49,038 nt of DNA. It comes from Clostridia bacterium (GTDB lineage: Bacteria > Bacillota > Clostridia > Oscillospirales > CAG-382). The notes beneath the pieces were generated by a model. It ran no database searches and was not told the DNA's origin. It was given only the letters and a program-made list of their open reading frames with translations. Within the stretch, counting starts at the first letter, position 1. Every line of letters starts with the position of its first letter. The stretch spans positions 1 to 49,038 of the forward strand of contig JAFTTN010000006.1 of assembly GCA_017466805.1 (NCBI GenBank). Direction: 5' to 3'. A program made the position numbers and the translations under genes. Shown one piece after another: positions 18,846-27,530 of this stretch.

Positions 18846-19484
18846 TCAGCTCTTTGCCTCGACAACGGTAATATTGGTTACGGGAATGCCGGTCTGCTCG
18901 TATACGATATCGGTTATCTGAGTAAGCTCGTCGGGAAGAAGTCCGCTTTGATTAACGATAACCGAGCAGCTTTCGCCGCTTATTACCGCAACGCAATCCG
19001 AAATACCCTTTGCCTTTACGAGCGTTTCGATATTGGCTTCCGCAGACATATCGTCGGCGATCCCCGCGATCGATGCAAGCGCATCCTCTTTTGCGTCGGG
19101 GAGCGTGTCGGGGCTTTCGGCAATCTCGCGCAGGACCTCGAGCGCGCTGTCGCGCACTTGGGTGCGGTTGATTATCGCCATTGCGAAAAAGTCCTCGGCG
19201 GTTTCGGGGTTGGCGTTTACGTTTTCTCCGCTTTCGGCAGAGCTTTCGCCGTTTGAATCCTCTGCCGCGCTCGAATCGGCAAGCAGGGTGTTGCCGAGCA
19301 CGCGGTTGCCGTCATCGACGGGTAAATCGTTTTCTCCGCCGTTTATCAGCGTGCTTACCAGCACCGCCGCACAGACGAGCATAACGCACCCGACGGTGAT
19401 AAACGCCTTCGTTGCGATAAGCTTTTTCCAATCGGTCTTTTTTAGCCTTTCGGTGATTTCCTGAAGCCTTTTTTTGATGTTCAT
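18846..19484 (-). CDS. spoIIIAH: Stage III sporulation protein AH
   Basis: A 212-residue protein of the mother-cell membrane. SpoIIIAH pairs with forespore SpoIIQ across the intermembrane space to build the feeding channel. One helix (AFITVGCVMLVCAAVLVSTL, residues 28-47) is followed by an acidic Ser/Glu spacer. The C-terminal ring-building domain (residues about 95-212) contains EDFFAMAIINRTQVRDSALEVL and ITDIVYEQTGIPVTNI, typical of the family. It is the last gene of the operon, 24 bases after spoIIIAG. No spoIIQ is in this window, and many Clostridia use SpoIIR/LytM-type partners instead. Confidence 0.95.
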   Translation of the reverse strand: MNIKKRLQEITERLKKTDWKKLIATKAFITVGCVMLVCAAVLVSTLINGGENDLPVDDGNRVLGNTLLADSSAAEDSNGESSAESGENVNANPETAEDFFAMAIINRTQVRDSALEVLREIAESPDTLPDAKEDALASIAGIADDMSAEANIETLVKAKGISDCVAVISGESCSVIVNQSGLLPDELTQITDIVYEQTGIPVTNITVVEAKS

Positions 19485-19508
19485 AATTGCCTCCGTGTAT
19501 GTAGATGT

Positions 19509-20018
19509 TTAGGTTTGAACGCTTATGCGGTTGCTTTTTATATCGAACAGCGCACACATAAGCTCGATAATTCTGTATTGCGTTTCGTAGGATGCATTTT
19601 TGCACACCACCGCAACGCCCGCAACCTTGGGCATGCTTTCTTCTATTACAAGCGCCGTTTCGCCGTTTTCTCCGTCGGCAAGCACTATAGTTTTGTCGGT
19701 CTGCTTGCCTGCGCTCGTTTCGTTAATATGCTGGTCGGTGGCGTATATATAGCCGTAACCGTTTTCGAGCGTGATGAACACCGCACAGCTTTTCACCTCG
19801 GGCAGCTCGCCGATAAGCCTTTCCGCCTTCTGCTCGAGCAGTGCGCAGTATTCGGCAGAGCTTGGGTAAGTACCGCTTGCTTCGGGAAGTGCGCTTTCTT
19901 CGCTTTCGCTCGGGAGTAAAAGCATAAGCAACGCCGCTATTATGCCTATAGCTATAAATCCAAAGCCCTTTTTGCCCGAAACGAGCTTTAGTTTTTCGGT
20001 TATTCCGTCAGCCCTCAA
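19509..20018 (-). CDS. spoIIIAG: Stage III sporulation protein AG
   Basis: A 169-residue single-pass membrane protein whose B. subtilis relative forms a large ring in the mother-cell membrane during engulfment. The helix is FGFIAIGIIAALLMLLLPS (residues 18-36). The ring domain carries EQKAERLIGELPEVKSCAVFITLENG and MPKVAGVAVVCKNASYETQYRIIELMCALF. It seems to start with TTG at 20018, overlapping the spoIIIAF stop by 11 bases, which implies coupled translation. The protein is slightly short for the family because the linker after the helix is compact. Confidence 0.93.
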   Translation of the reverse strand: MRADGITEKLKLVSGKKGFGFIAIGIIAALLMLLLPSESEESALPEASGTYPSSAEYCALLEQKAERLIGELPEVKSCAVFITLENGYGYIYATDQHINETSAGKQTDKTIVLADGENGETALVIEESMPKVAGVAVVCKNASYETQYRIIELMCALFDIKSNRISVQT

Positions 20019-20463
20019 CCACCGTCACCCCGTTTCCGAGCATTTGGGATAAGTGCGCCTTCGTCGCTTCGGCGAAATGCATATCGCTCTTTTCGAGCGC
20101 AATAACAATCTGCTCGATTGTGGGCTCTTGCTTATCCCAATCTATTCTTATGTCGGCGTACACCGCGTTTATGCCGAATTTTTCGAAAATAATGCTTTTT
20201 AAATATTCCTCGGCGTTTTTTTCGGCAGCCGTGCTCGAAAGCGAATAAAGGCTCGGCACGGCGGCTTCGGTATCGGGAATTGCTTTTTCGGCTTCTTTGG
20301 AAAAATCGGGAATCGAAATGCTTTTAAGCGGCGAAATAAGCAAAACGATACATATAAGCGAGGCGATATATTTAACGTATTTTTCAAATCCGCCCCAGGC
20401 AAGAAGAGTGCAAACCGCTCCGCAGACCGATGCGGTAAGCAGGGTAAGAAAATATGAGCCTAT
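20008..20463 (-). CDS. spoIIIAF: Stage III sporulation protein AF, apparently without an ATG, GTG or TTG start
   Basis: About 151 residues: two membrane helices (SYFLTLLTASVCGAVCTLLAW and YIASLICIVLLISPL), then a soluble domain (NAEEYLKSIIFEKFGI, PTIEQIVIALEKSD) matching SpoIIIAF in place and layout. The frame has no ATG, GTG or TTG before the first helix. The frame is open further upstream only as a shadow of spoIIIAE. The best-placed initiator is ATA at 20463-20461, overlapping the spoIIIAE TAG by two bases, with GGGGGTG five bases before it. CTG at 20442 is another choice but cuts into the first helix. A single sequencing error (ATG read as ATA) would also explain it. Confidence 0.82.
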   Translation of the reverse strand: MGSYFLTLLTASVCGAVCTLLAWGGFEKYVKYIASLICIVLLISPLKSISIPDFSKEAEKAIPDTEAAVPSLYSLSSTAAEKNAEEYLKSIIFEKFGINAVYADIRIDWDKQEPTIEQIVIALEKSDMHFAEATKAHLSQMLGNGVTVVEG

Positions 20464-21557
20464 ACCGTCACCCCCGTTTTTATAAATACCGCCACGGCGA
20501 TTATACATACCGCACCTGCACCCGCCGTTAACGCCAAAAGCACGCTCGTTATTCCGCAAAGGTCGTACAAAAACGCACTTTCGCGCTCGCAGCCGAGCGT
20601 TTTTGCGGTTATGGCGCAGGCAAGCAGCAAAAGCTTGTGCAGAGCCACGCTTATTATCGGCGGAAGCACCGCCGAAAGCACCATTACGGTACCTGCCGCG
20701 CCAACGGTCCCCTTTACCACCGAAACCGAGGCGATAACCGTGCGTGAGGCGTCGCCGAGCATACCGCCGATAACCGGCACGAACACTCCGCTTGCGAATT
20801 TTATGCTGCGCGTTATATATGTGTCGCCGGCCGAAGCAATGCCGGTTTGCAGGTATAGCGTAAATCCGAGCAGCGAAAAGATAAACGCCATAACCGTGGT
20901 GGCGGTGTTTTTTACAAGATTGCAAACCGAGCTTAAATTAACGCTTTGCGGAACGGCGCCGACAAGGCACAGCGCGAAGGATATGCGCAACAGCGGAAGC
21001 AAAACCTTCGTGCAGATAGTTGAAAGCACCGAAAGAAACAGCGTAAGCCCCGCGCCCGAAGCCGCACCCGCACCCGCCGTGCCTCCCATAATATGCAGAG
21101 AAGACATTATCGGCATAAGCGAGCTCATCGCAAGGTTCAGCGCCTCCATCGATGCGATAACGTAAATAAACAGCTTATACATTAACGAATAGGTCACGCC
21201 CGAAAGCGCAAGCACCGAAATATATTGGCATATCGGGTCGAGCACGCCGTTTTCGGAAAGCTTTAGCGCCTGCATAACGCTTGCAAGCAATATTATTGCA
21301 ATTACCGCACCGAAGGAATAAAGAAGCCTGTTTTTTCGGTCGGCGAGCGCATCGGTGATTATCGAAAGTGCCTTTTGAAATATATTCACCGTCTTATCTC
21401 CCGAAAGCTCGTCCTTGGTTAAATATTCGTTTTCTATTTCGTCTGCGCCTGCGGTGTCGGCAATGCTTTGCGCCTCGTCGCCCGAATAGGCGCTTGCGTC
21501 CAGCGCGAGCAGAGAGGGAAGCAGAAAAAGCAGAAAAATAAAGCAAATCCTTTTCAT
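20460..21557 (-). CDS. spoIIIAE: Stage III sporulation protein AE
   Basis: A 365-residue polytopic membrane protein with a cleavable signal-like N-terminus (MKRICFIFLLFLLPSLLALD) and about seven further helices. Family landmarks include the Gly/Ala-rich IMGGTAGAGAASGAGLTLFLSV, a SVNLSSVCNLVKNT segment and FVPVIGGMLGDASRTV. It is thought to form the export-apparatus core of the SpoIIIA-SpoIIQ channel. Its ATG at 21557 overlaps the spoIIIAD stop by 4 bases (ATGA), and its end overlaps the proposed spoIIIAF start. Confidence 0.96.
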   Translation of the reverse strand: MKRICFIFLLFLLPSLLALDASAYSGDEAQSIADTAGADEIENEYLTKDELSGDKTVNIFQKALSIITDALADRKNRLLYSFGAVIAIILLASVMQALKLSENGVLDPICQYISVLALSGVTYSLMYKLFIYVIASMEALNLAMSSLMPIMSSLHIMGGTAGAGAASGAGLTLFLSVLSTICTKVLLPLLRISFALCLVGAVPQSVNLSSVCNLVKNTATTVMAFIFSLLGFTLYLQTGIASAGDTYITRSIKFASGVFVPVIGGMLGDASRTVIASVSVVKGTVGAAGTVMVLSAVLPPIISVALHKLLLLACAITAKTLGCERESAFLYDLCGITSVLLALTAGAGAVCIIAVAVFIKTGVTV

Positions 21558-21937
21558 TTAAGCATATCCTTTGCGATTTCGAAAAGCTGTTTTATTATCG
21601 GCAGGCTTATTAAAACTATCCCCGCCTTGCCCGCAAGCTCGATATGCGCTCCGAGCGCGCTTTCGCCGCAATCGCGGCAGATTTCCGAGGAAAGCTTGCA
21701 GCAAAAGGATATTGCAAGCGATTTTATCATAAGTGCAAAATAGCTTTCCACCCCCTGCTCCTTTGCGATTTCCTTTACAAGTGAAATAAACGGGGCGACT
21801 TCTTCGGCAACGTAGATAAAGATAAGCACACCCGCGGTTGCCGAAGCGATTTCGGCAAGCTCGGGGCGAAGCCTTCTTATTATTGCTATCGCCAGCGCGG
21901 CGGCTATTCCAAAGCCGCATACCGCAAGCAGACTCAC
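21554..21937 (-). CDS. spoIIIAD: Stage III sporulation protein AD
   Basis: A 127-residue protein with three or four helices, related to SpoIIIAC. The motif RRLRPELAEIASATAGVLIFIYV is typical, and SYFALMIKSLAISFCCKLSSEICRDCGESALGAHIELAGKAGIVLISLP is the usual second half. GTG at 21937 is the start, overlapping the spoIIIAC stop by 4 bases (GTGA). It acts in the mother-cell membrane with SpoIIIAC and SpoIIIAE. Confidence 0.95.
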   Translation of the reverse strand: MSLLAVCGFGIAAALAIAIIRRLRPELAEIASATAGVLIFIYVAEEVAPFISLVKEIAKEQGVESYFALMIKSLAISFCCKLSSEICRDCGESALGAHIELAGKAGIVLISLPIIKQLFEIAKDMLK

Positions 21938-22128
21938 AGCCCGAACACCTGCTTCAAGGTGGAAAACAGCGAGCTTATCTCGCCCGCGAGCAGAAGCATA
22001 ACTATAACCACGCCCGCAACCGTCACAAAGGTCGCCTGCTCGTCGCGCCCGCTTTTTTGCAATATCTGGCAGGCAACGCTTACCACGATTCCTATTCCTG
22101 CGATTTTCAGTATAAGAGAAATACCCAC
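21934..22128 (-). CDS. spoIIIAC: Stage III sporulation protein AC
   Basis: A 64-residue two-helix membrane protein, the usual length. ILKIAGIGIVVSVACQILQKSGRDEQATF and VTVAGVVIVMLLLAGEISSLF match the family throughout. It starts with GTG, with AGGAGA six bases upstream. It is followed by spoIIIAD with a 4-base overlap. Confidence 0.95.
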   Translation of the reverse strand: MGISLILKIAGIGIVVSVACQILQKSGRDEQATFVTVAGVVIVMLLLAGEISSLFSTLKQVFGL

Positions 22129-22138
22129 AGTTTGTCTC

Positions 22139-22624
22139 CTACAAGAGTATTATTGCCGTCAGCAGTCCGATAAGCAGGCAGACGGTCTTAATGCTTTTTT
22201 TCTTTTGCGGCATAGCCTTTGCCGCTTCATCGCGAGCCTGCCGCAATGCTTCAAGACAGATATCGATGCGCTTTATCTGCTCTTCGAGCTCCAAGGTGCC
22301 CAAAGCGTCGCCGAATATATACAGCTCGCGCAGGATTTCTTCGTCGGCATTTATCAAGCCGATTGCGCTATTCCAAAGACGTTGAAAACCGCTTCGCTGT
22401 CCGCGCAAAACCGAAAGGAATCCGACTCCCTCGAGATATTCGTTGCGGTATTCGGCAAAAACGCGGCATAGCGGCATACGTTCGCCGTATATTCTGCGGC
22501 GCATATACGAAAGCAAATCAACAAGCGAATCTATAGCTTTGATTTTTTGATTTTCACAGTCTGCAAGCATCGTGCCGAAAAGATACGAAAGCAGGGCGAG
22601 CACCGCCGCGGAAGCAATCCTCAT
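22139..22624 (-). CDS. spoIIIAB: Stage III sporulation protein AB
   Basis: A 161-residue protein with an N-terminal and a C-terminal helix around a cytoplasmic helical domain resembling type II secretion GspF. DCENQKIKAIDSLVDLLSYMRRRIYGERMPL is the recognisable N-terminal segment, and the C-terminus KSIKTVCLLIGLLTAIILL is the membrane anchor. Its ATG overlaps the spoIIIAA stop by 4 bases. Confidence 0.94.
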   Translation of the reverse strand: MRIASAAVLALLSYLFGTMLADCENQKIKAIDSLVDLLSYMRRRIYGERMPLCRVFAEYRNEYLEGVGFLSVLRGQRSGFQRLWNSAIGLINADEEILRELYIFGDALGTLELEEQIKRIDICLEALRQARDEAAKAMPQKKKSIKTVCLLIGLLTAIILL

Positions 22625-23508
22625 AAAAACGCCTCGGTTTCACAAACGGTTGCGGCATATCCCTCGCCGAGCGTTACGCAAAGCGGGAATATACCCGAAT
22701 AAACCAGCTCCTTCATTCTTCCGCGCTTTAAAAGCGAAGAAATGCCATTGCAATGTGCCGATGCGATAAGGCATACGCCGGTGCTTTGCGCTTCGATAAC
22801 CGCTTCGCATTCGCTTGCGCTTATTTCGTCGCAGATAATTATTTCGGGCGACATCGTTCGGGTAAGCATAGTTATTGCCGGGGCCTTCGGCATTCCGGAA
22901 AGAATATCGCAAAGCCCGCGTGCAATACCGGGCGCGATCTCACAGCGCTCGTCCGCAATACAAACCCGCTTCGGCGCAAGATGCGTACCGCTCGAAAGCA
23001 TATAAGCCGCACTTTTCAAAAAGGTGGTTTTGCCCATTGCGGGGGGCGAGCAGACGAGTGTGCCGCGAATACCGTTGGACGCAAATTCACACATAAGCGG
23101 CATTGCGGCGTGGGGTATAAAGCGATGAAGGCGTATTGCCACCGAGCTTATTTCGGCAAATCCGTTTTTGCCGTCGCGGCGTCCGCAGACCCCCGCTCTT
23201 CCGCCCTCGGCAAGCGGTATAAAGCCTTGCGAGATAAATTCGTCGCAGGTATAACGCGAGCCTTCGGTAAGCCGCATAATACATTCCTTTATTTCGCCGT
23301 CGCTCGCTTGTATCGCCGAATGCATAGGGCAAAGCCTTCCGTTTTCGTCAAGCGTTAGATTTTCGCCGTTTGCCAAAACCGAAATCGGCATATTTTTGCG
23401 CAGTCGTATTTCGGTCAAGCGCTCGAATATATCCTCGGGCAGCATATTTACCGCGCGCGAGATGCGTATGGGCAGATAACGGAAAAGTATGTCACGCGTG
23501 CTTTTCAT
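22621..23508 (-). CDS. spoIIIAA: Stage III sporulation protein AA, ATPase
   Basis: A 295-residue secretion-type ATPase that drives assembly or export of the SpoIIIA-SpoIIQ channel. Family motifs are LTEIRLRKNMPI, YTCDEFISQGFIPLAEGGRAGVCG and the Walker B IIICDEIS. The Walker A region reads SPPAMGKTTFLKS. The GKTT core is kept but the usual glycine (SPPGCGKTT) is Ala, a change that may slow nucleotide exchange without removing activity. ATG at 23508 is chosen because GAGGTT precedes it and the protein start matches the family. It begins 4 bases after the spoVB stop, so the SpoIIIA genes probably share transcripts with spoVB. Confidence 0.96.
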   Translation of the reverse strand: MKSTRDILFRYLPIRISRAVNMLPEDIFERLTEIRLRKNMPISVLANGENLTLDENGRLCPMHSAIQASDGEIKECIMRLTEGSRYTCDEFISQGFIPLAEGGRAGVCGRRDGKNGFAEISSVAIRLHRFIPHAAMPLMCEFASNGIRGTLVCSPPAMGKTTFLKSAAYMLSSGTHLAPKRVCIADERCEIAPGIARGLCDILSGMPKAPAITMLTRTMSPEIIICDEISASECEAVIEAQSTGVCLIASAHCNGISSLLKRGRMKELVYSGIFPLCVTLGEGYAATVCETEAFL

Positions 23509-23512
23509 TTCT

Positions 23513-25054
23513 TTAACCTCGTAACCTCGCCGCGACGGATTTGATGCGTTCGAAGGCGAACAGCAATAAAAACAGCGAAAACACGCCGATATACACCGAG
23601 CTCCCCGCCGCCGCGCTTGCAAAGCCCGAAAGCTTTAGCGCACCGAGCGCGAGCCGTGCCGATAATCCGCCCGCGACGGTTGCGAAAAGCGGAATAAGAA
23701 TATCGGTTACAAGCCGCGGCTTTATGCCGGTTACTTTGTAAAGCCGTACCCTGCAAAGCAGATATGTGAAGGTGTTGGATATAACCAACAGCCATAAATA
23801 GCCCTGCTCGCCGGTGCGCGAAACGAATAAAAGTATTAGAATTACACGCAAAATCGAATTATATACCGAATATTTAAGTGTTTGCACCTGCTCGCCGATA
23901 GCCTTCAAAAGTCCGTCGGTGACTGTTTCGACGTACATAAGCGGCGTTACGAGCGAAAGAATTTTAATCGCGCCGGCGGTGCTTTCGCCGGGGTAAAAGG
24001 CTTCGCCTATTTCGTGGCTCAAAAAGAAAAACAGACCGCCCACCGCCACCGAAAGCATAGAAACGAACGACATTATCGAGCTTATGCGCGCAAAAAGCGG
24101 ACGGCGGTCCTTTAAAATATTCAAACGGCTTATTTCGGGGGTAAATACCGAAACCAAGCTTGCCAAAAAGGCAAAGGGGAAAAAGAGTATCGGAACGACC
24201 ATTCCGCGTATCATACCGAACTGCGAAAGTGCGTGCCCACGGTCGCCCGAATAGCTTTCGAAAACGTAGGGAATAAGCAGCGTTTCGGCGGTGTGCAGAA
24301 TGCTGGTAAGATATACCGAAAGCGATATCGGAAGCGTTACCGATATAAGCGAGCGCATACTGTCGGAAACCGTTTCGGTCGGCATATCGCAATGCTTTTT
24401 TCTGCGCTCGGGTATGGCGCGGAAGAGAAAAAGATAACAAAACGAGCAGATTTCGGATACCGTTACGCCGATAACTATTTTTCCGCACAGCGCTCCTATA
24501 TCGCTTTCGTTCAGTGCTGCGGGATTCAAAAGCAGAGCGATAACCGATATTTTAACTATCTGCTCGAAAAGACTTGCCGAGGAGGTTACCGTTACCCTTT
24601 GCTTTGCTATAAACCAGCCCTTTAAGCAGGCGGCAAGCGCCATAAACGGCATGCTCAGCGCGAGTATCCGCAGAGGCGCGGCAGAGCGACCGTCGCCGAG
24701 AAATTTCAGTGCGACGGTATCGGAAAGAGCAAGCATCAACGCCGTTGCGGCAAGGCTTATTACCGCCGATGCAATAAAGGAATTGTTGAGCAAACGGCGA
24801 GCATCGCTTCCGCTGCGTTCGTCCTTTTCGGCAACGAGCCGCGAAACCGAAACGGTAAAGCCTGCCGTGGCAAAGGTAGAAAACATTGTGTAAACGCTCA
24901 TAATAAGCTGGTAAAGCCCCATTCCCTCGCTGCCTATGCGCGCCGAAAGGAACAGGCGCAGAAAAACGCCCAAAAGCTTATTTATAAGCGAAAAAACCGT
25001 CATTGCCGCCGCGCCCTTTATAAGTACGCCCGCTCTGCTTTTTATATGTATCAC
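23513..25054 (-). CDS. spoVB: SpoVB-type polysaccharide flippase of the MOP superfamily
   Basis: A 513-residue protein with about 14 membrane helices. The N-terminal LIKGAAAMTVFSLINKLLGVFLRLFLSARIG, followed by GLYQLIMSVYTMFSTFATAGF, is characteristic of SpoVB/MurJ lipid-linked oligosaccharide flippases. Later landmarks are LFEQIVKISVIALLL, FGMIRGMVVPILFFPFAFLASLVSVFTPEISR and a GEQGYLWLLVISN segment. Its place between dacF and spoIIIAA favours a role in spore cortex precursor export over general MurJ duty. The GTG at 25054 sits directly against its GGAG, so the true start could be a few codons further in. Confidence 0.9.
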   Translation of the reverse strand: MIHIKSRAGVLIKGAAAMTVFSLINKLLGVFLRLFLSARIGSEGMGLYQLIMSVYTMFSTFATAGFTVSVSRLVAEKDERSGSDARRLLNNSFIASAVISLAATALMLALSDTVALKFLGDGRSAAPLRILALSMPFMALAACLKGWFIAKQRVTVTSSASLFEQIVKISVIALLLNPAALNESDIGALCGKIVIGVTVSEICSFCYLFLFRAIPERRKKHCDMPTETVSDSMRSLISVTLPISLSVYLTSILHTAETLLIPYVFESYSGDRGHALSQFGMIRGMVVPILFFPFAFLASLVSVFTPEISRLNILKDRRPLFARISSIMSFVSMLSVAVGGLFFFLSHEIGEAFYPGESTAGAIKILSLVTPLMYVETVTDGLLKAIGEQVQTLKYSVYNSILRVILILLFVSRTGEQGYLWLLVISNTFTYLLCRVRLYKVTGIKPRLVTDILIPLFATVAGGLSARLALGALKLSGFASAAAGSSVYIGVFSLFLLLFAFERIKSVAARLRG

Positions 25055-25078
25055 TCCGTTTTTGCGGTTAATATGTCT

Positions 25079-26272
25079 TTAAAGCCCCAAAAGCCTGCCG
25101 AAAACGCTTTTTAAAAGCGAAAAATAAGATATTTCCGCCATTTCCTCTGCCGTGTATACCTTGGTTTGTGCAATCAGGCTTCCGTTGCGGTAATAGGATA
25201 TACAGCCTACCTCGCTTCCGTTTGCCACGGGTGCGGTTATGCTTTCGCTTATTTCGGCTTTTACCTCAAGCTCACCCTTTTCTCCCTTTTCTGCGAGTAT
25301 GCTAACCGGCTGTGCGGTAAGCTTTACGCTGCTGCCCACGCCGCGCAGCACGGTAATCGGCTCGAGAGAGGGAAGGGACGGGGTTATTACCGAATAATTT
25401 GCAAAGCCGTAATCGAGCAATCCCTTTGCGGCGGCAAAGCGCTTGTCGCTCGTTTCGGCACCGAGCACCACCGCGATAAGCTGCATACCGTCACGCTCGG
25501 CGGTGCCTGAAAGACAGTATTTCGCCTCCCCCGTGAATCCGGTTTTCATTCCGGTTGCACCCTTGTAAAAGCGTATCAGCTTGTTTGTGTTGGCGAGCCC
25601 AAAGCTGCCGTTGCGTATCGTGTCCATCCATATTTTCGTGTAGTTAAATATAAGCTCGTGCTTCATCAGCTCCCGTGTGATAAGCGCTACGTCGAGCGCG
25701 CAGGAGTAGTGGTTTTCGGCGGGCAGACCGTTGGTGTTAACGAAATTCGTGTTTTCGCACCCGAGCTCGCGCGCACGTTCGTTCATCGCCTGAACGAAGG
25801 CCGCCTCGCTTCCGCATATATATTCGCCCAACGCTACCGTTGCGTCGTTTGCCGAAACCACAACCAATGATTTCAAAAGGTCGTCGACGGTCATCTGCTC
25901 GCCCGCCTCCAAAAACACCTGCGAGCCGCCCATGCTTGCCGCGTATTCCGAAACGGTTACGAGGTCCGAAAGCGTTATTTTTCCGCTGTCGACGGCTTCT
26001 GCAACAAGCAACGTGCTTATTACCTTGGTTACCGATGCGATCGGCAGATGCTCGCGCTCGTTTTCGGAAAAAAGAACTCTGCCGGTGGAGTATTCCATTA
26101 AAAGCAACGCCTTTGCACTGCCGTCGCTTATATATTCGGCGCTTGCGGGGGCAAACCAATATTCGCTTATTGCGGTGTCGTAGGGGTATATAACCGCCGT
26201 TTCGGTTGCTTTTGCGGTTATCGGTACAAAAGCCAAAAGCGTTGCCAGCATTAAGGATATTAATTTTTTCAT
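25079..26272 (-). CDS. dacF: D-alanyl-D-alanine carboxypeptidase, DacF/PBP5 family
   Basis: A 397-residue secreted penicillin-binding protein that removes the terminal D-Ala of peptidoglycan stem peptides. After the signal peptide (MKKLISLMLATLLAFVPITA) the three active-site motifs are in order: SVTK in LPIASVTKVIS near residue 80, SAN in VVVSANDAT and KTG in GMKTGFTGEAKYC. A C-terminal beta domain and an amphipathic helix (FSLLKSVFGRLLGL) suit membrane attachment. It is first in the operon, 24 bases before spoVB. The name dacF is chosen for its sporulation context, although the usual spoIIA partners are absent here. Confidence 0.9.
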   Translation of the reverse strand: MKKLISLMLATLLAFVPITAKATETAVIYPYDTAISEYWFAPASAEYISDGSAKALLLMEYSTGRVLFSENEREHLPIASVTKVISTLLVAEAVDSGKITLSDLVTVSEYAASMGGSQVFLEAGEQMTVDDLLKSLVVVSANDATVALGEYICGSEAAFVQAMNERARELGCENTNFVNTNGLPAENHYSCALDVALITRELMKHELIFNYTKIWMDTIRNGSFGLANTNKLIRFYKGATGMKTGFTGEAKYCLSGTAERDGMQLIAVVLGAETSDKRFAAAKGLLDYGFANYSVITPSLPSLEPITVLRGVGSSVKLTAQPVSILAEKGEKGELEVKAEISESITAPVANGSEVGCISYYRNGSLIAQTKVYTAEEMAEISYFSLLKSVFGRLLGL

Positions 26273-26400
26273 AAAAAATCTCCGTTTTCGTGTACTTGTT
26301 AAATACTATTCAGGTGCTTTGTGCTTTATGCAAAACGGCGGGTGTCAAAAAAATAAAGCGAAAAAAACGAAAATTTATTGAAAAAAACCAAAAAAAATTC

Positions 26401-26429
26401 TTGTAATTCACGCTTGCAACTGTTATAAT
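26401..26429 (+). promoter_or_regulatory. Sigma-A promoter of guaA
   Basis: TTGTAA (26401-26406), 17 bases, TATAAT (26424-26429), about 48 bases before the ATG. The preceding 100 bases are A-rich, suiting an UP element. I see no purine riboswitch in the leader. Confidence 0.75.
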
Positions 26430-26477
26430 ATTTCATCATATTTTTCAATTTCGAAGTATAAGCAGGAGGAACTCTGT

Positions 26478-27479
26478 ATGCAAAACAACCTTCGTCCCGA
26501 ATCTATGGCTCGTATAAACAATTTCGAGCTTGCAAACGCGTTTATTGAAGAACAAATCGCTGTCATTCGCGAACAGGTGGGCGAAAAAAAGGTGCTTTTG
26601 GCGCTTTCGGGCGGTGTGGATTCCTCGGTGGTAGCCGCACTTCTCGTTAAGGCTATCGGCAAACAGCTCGTCTGCGTTCACGTTAACCACGGTCTTATGC
26701 GCAAGGACGAGTCTGAAAACGTTGTAAAAATATTCAAGGACGAGCTCGACGCAAACCTTATCTACGTCGATGCGACCGACCGCTTTTTAGATCTTTTGGC
26801 AGGCGTTTCCGACCCCGAATCCAAGCGCAAGATTATTGGCAAGGAATTTATAAACGTTTTTGCCGACGAGGCGCGCAAGCTCGAGGGTATCTCCTATCTT
26901 GCACAGGGCACCATTTATCCCGATATTCTCGAAAGCATTAAGCAGGCAGAGGGCAAGAAGGCGGTTAAATCGCACCATAACGTCGGCGGTCTTCCCGAAG
27001 ACCTTCAGTTTGTGCTTGTCGAGCCTATAAAGCTGCTTTACAAGGACGAAGTGCGCGTTGTCGGCGAAGCGCTCGGTCTTCCTCACGCAATGGTTTACCG
27101 TCAGCCGTTCCCCGGACCCGGCTTGGGCGTACGCTGCCTCGGCGCAATCACGCGTAACAGATTGAACGCGCTCCGCGAAGCAGATGCGATTCTTCGCGAG
27201 GAGTTCGATATAAACGGTCTTGCCGAAAAGGTTTGGCAGTATTTCGTTGTAATTCCCGATATAAAATCCGTCGGCGTTAAGGACGACAGCCGCTATGATG
27301 GCTGGCCTGCAATTATACGCGCCGTCAACACAGTCGATGCGATGACCGCATCGATCGAGGAAATTCCCTATGCGGTGCTTCACAAAATCACCTCGCGCAT
27401 TACCAACGAGGTAGACGGCATTAACCGCGTTCTTTACGACCTCACCCCGAAGCCCTCGGGCACGATCGAGTGGGAATAA
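26478..27479 (+). CDS. guaA: GMP synthase ATPase subunit lacking the glutamine amidotransferase domain
   Basis: A 333-residue enzyme that aminates XMP to GMP using ATP. It matches only the C-terminal two thirds of normal bacterial GuaA. The PP-loop [11 protein letters not shown] is near residue 41, followed by [11 protein letters not shown], the [11 protein letters not shown] segment, [12 protein letters not shown] and the dimerisation domain ending [17 protein letters not shown] seven bases before the ATG and a strong promoter show this is the native start, not a truncation. The amidotransferase partner must be encoded elsewhere, as in archaeal two-subunit enzymes, or the enzyme uses free ammonia. 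It sits directly before a nucleoside-type importer operon, but a terminator separates them. Confidence 0.95.
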   Translation: MQNNLRPESMARINNFELANAFIEEQIAVIREQVGEKKVLLALSGGVDSSVVAALLVKAIGKQLVCVHVNHGLMRKDESENVVKIFKDELDANLIYVDATDRFLDLLAGVSDPESKRKIIGKEFINVFADEARKLEGISYLAQGTIYPDILESIKQAEGKKAVKSHHNVGGLPEDLQFVLVEPIKLLYKDEVRVVGEALGLPHAMVYRQPFPGPGLGVRCLGAITRNRLNALREADAILREEFDINGLAEKVWQYFVVIPDIKSVGVKDDSRYDGWPAIIRAVNTVDAMTASIEEIPYAVLHKITSRITNEVDGINRVLYDLTPKPSGTIEWE

Positions 27480-27492
27480 TACCAAAAATGTC

Positions 27493-27530
27493 AAAAAGCC
27501 TTTTGCGATTTAAACCGCAGAAGGCTTTTT
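27493..27530 (+). terminator. Terminator after guaA
   Basis: AAAAAGCCTTTTGCG pairs with CGCAGAAGGCTTTTT around ATTTAAAC, with one mismatch, then GTTGTTTT. It starts 13 bases after the stop. Confidence 0.85.

Noticed and set aside
20463..20925. N-terminal extension of SpoIIIAF through the spoIIIAE region
   Set aside because: The upstream 150 codons are an Arg/Tyr/Gly-rich shadow of spoIIIAE. The known protein begins just before the first membrane helix.
26280..26477. A purine riboswitch upstream of guaA
   Set aside because: The leader after the promoter is only about 45 bases, with no purine-aptamer core and no expression-platform hairpin.
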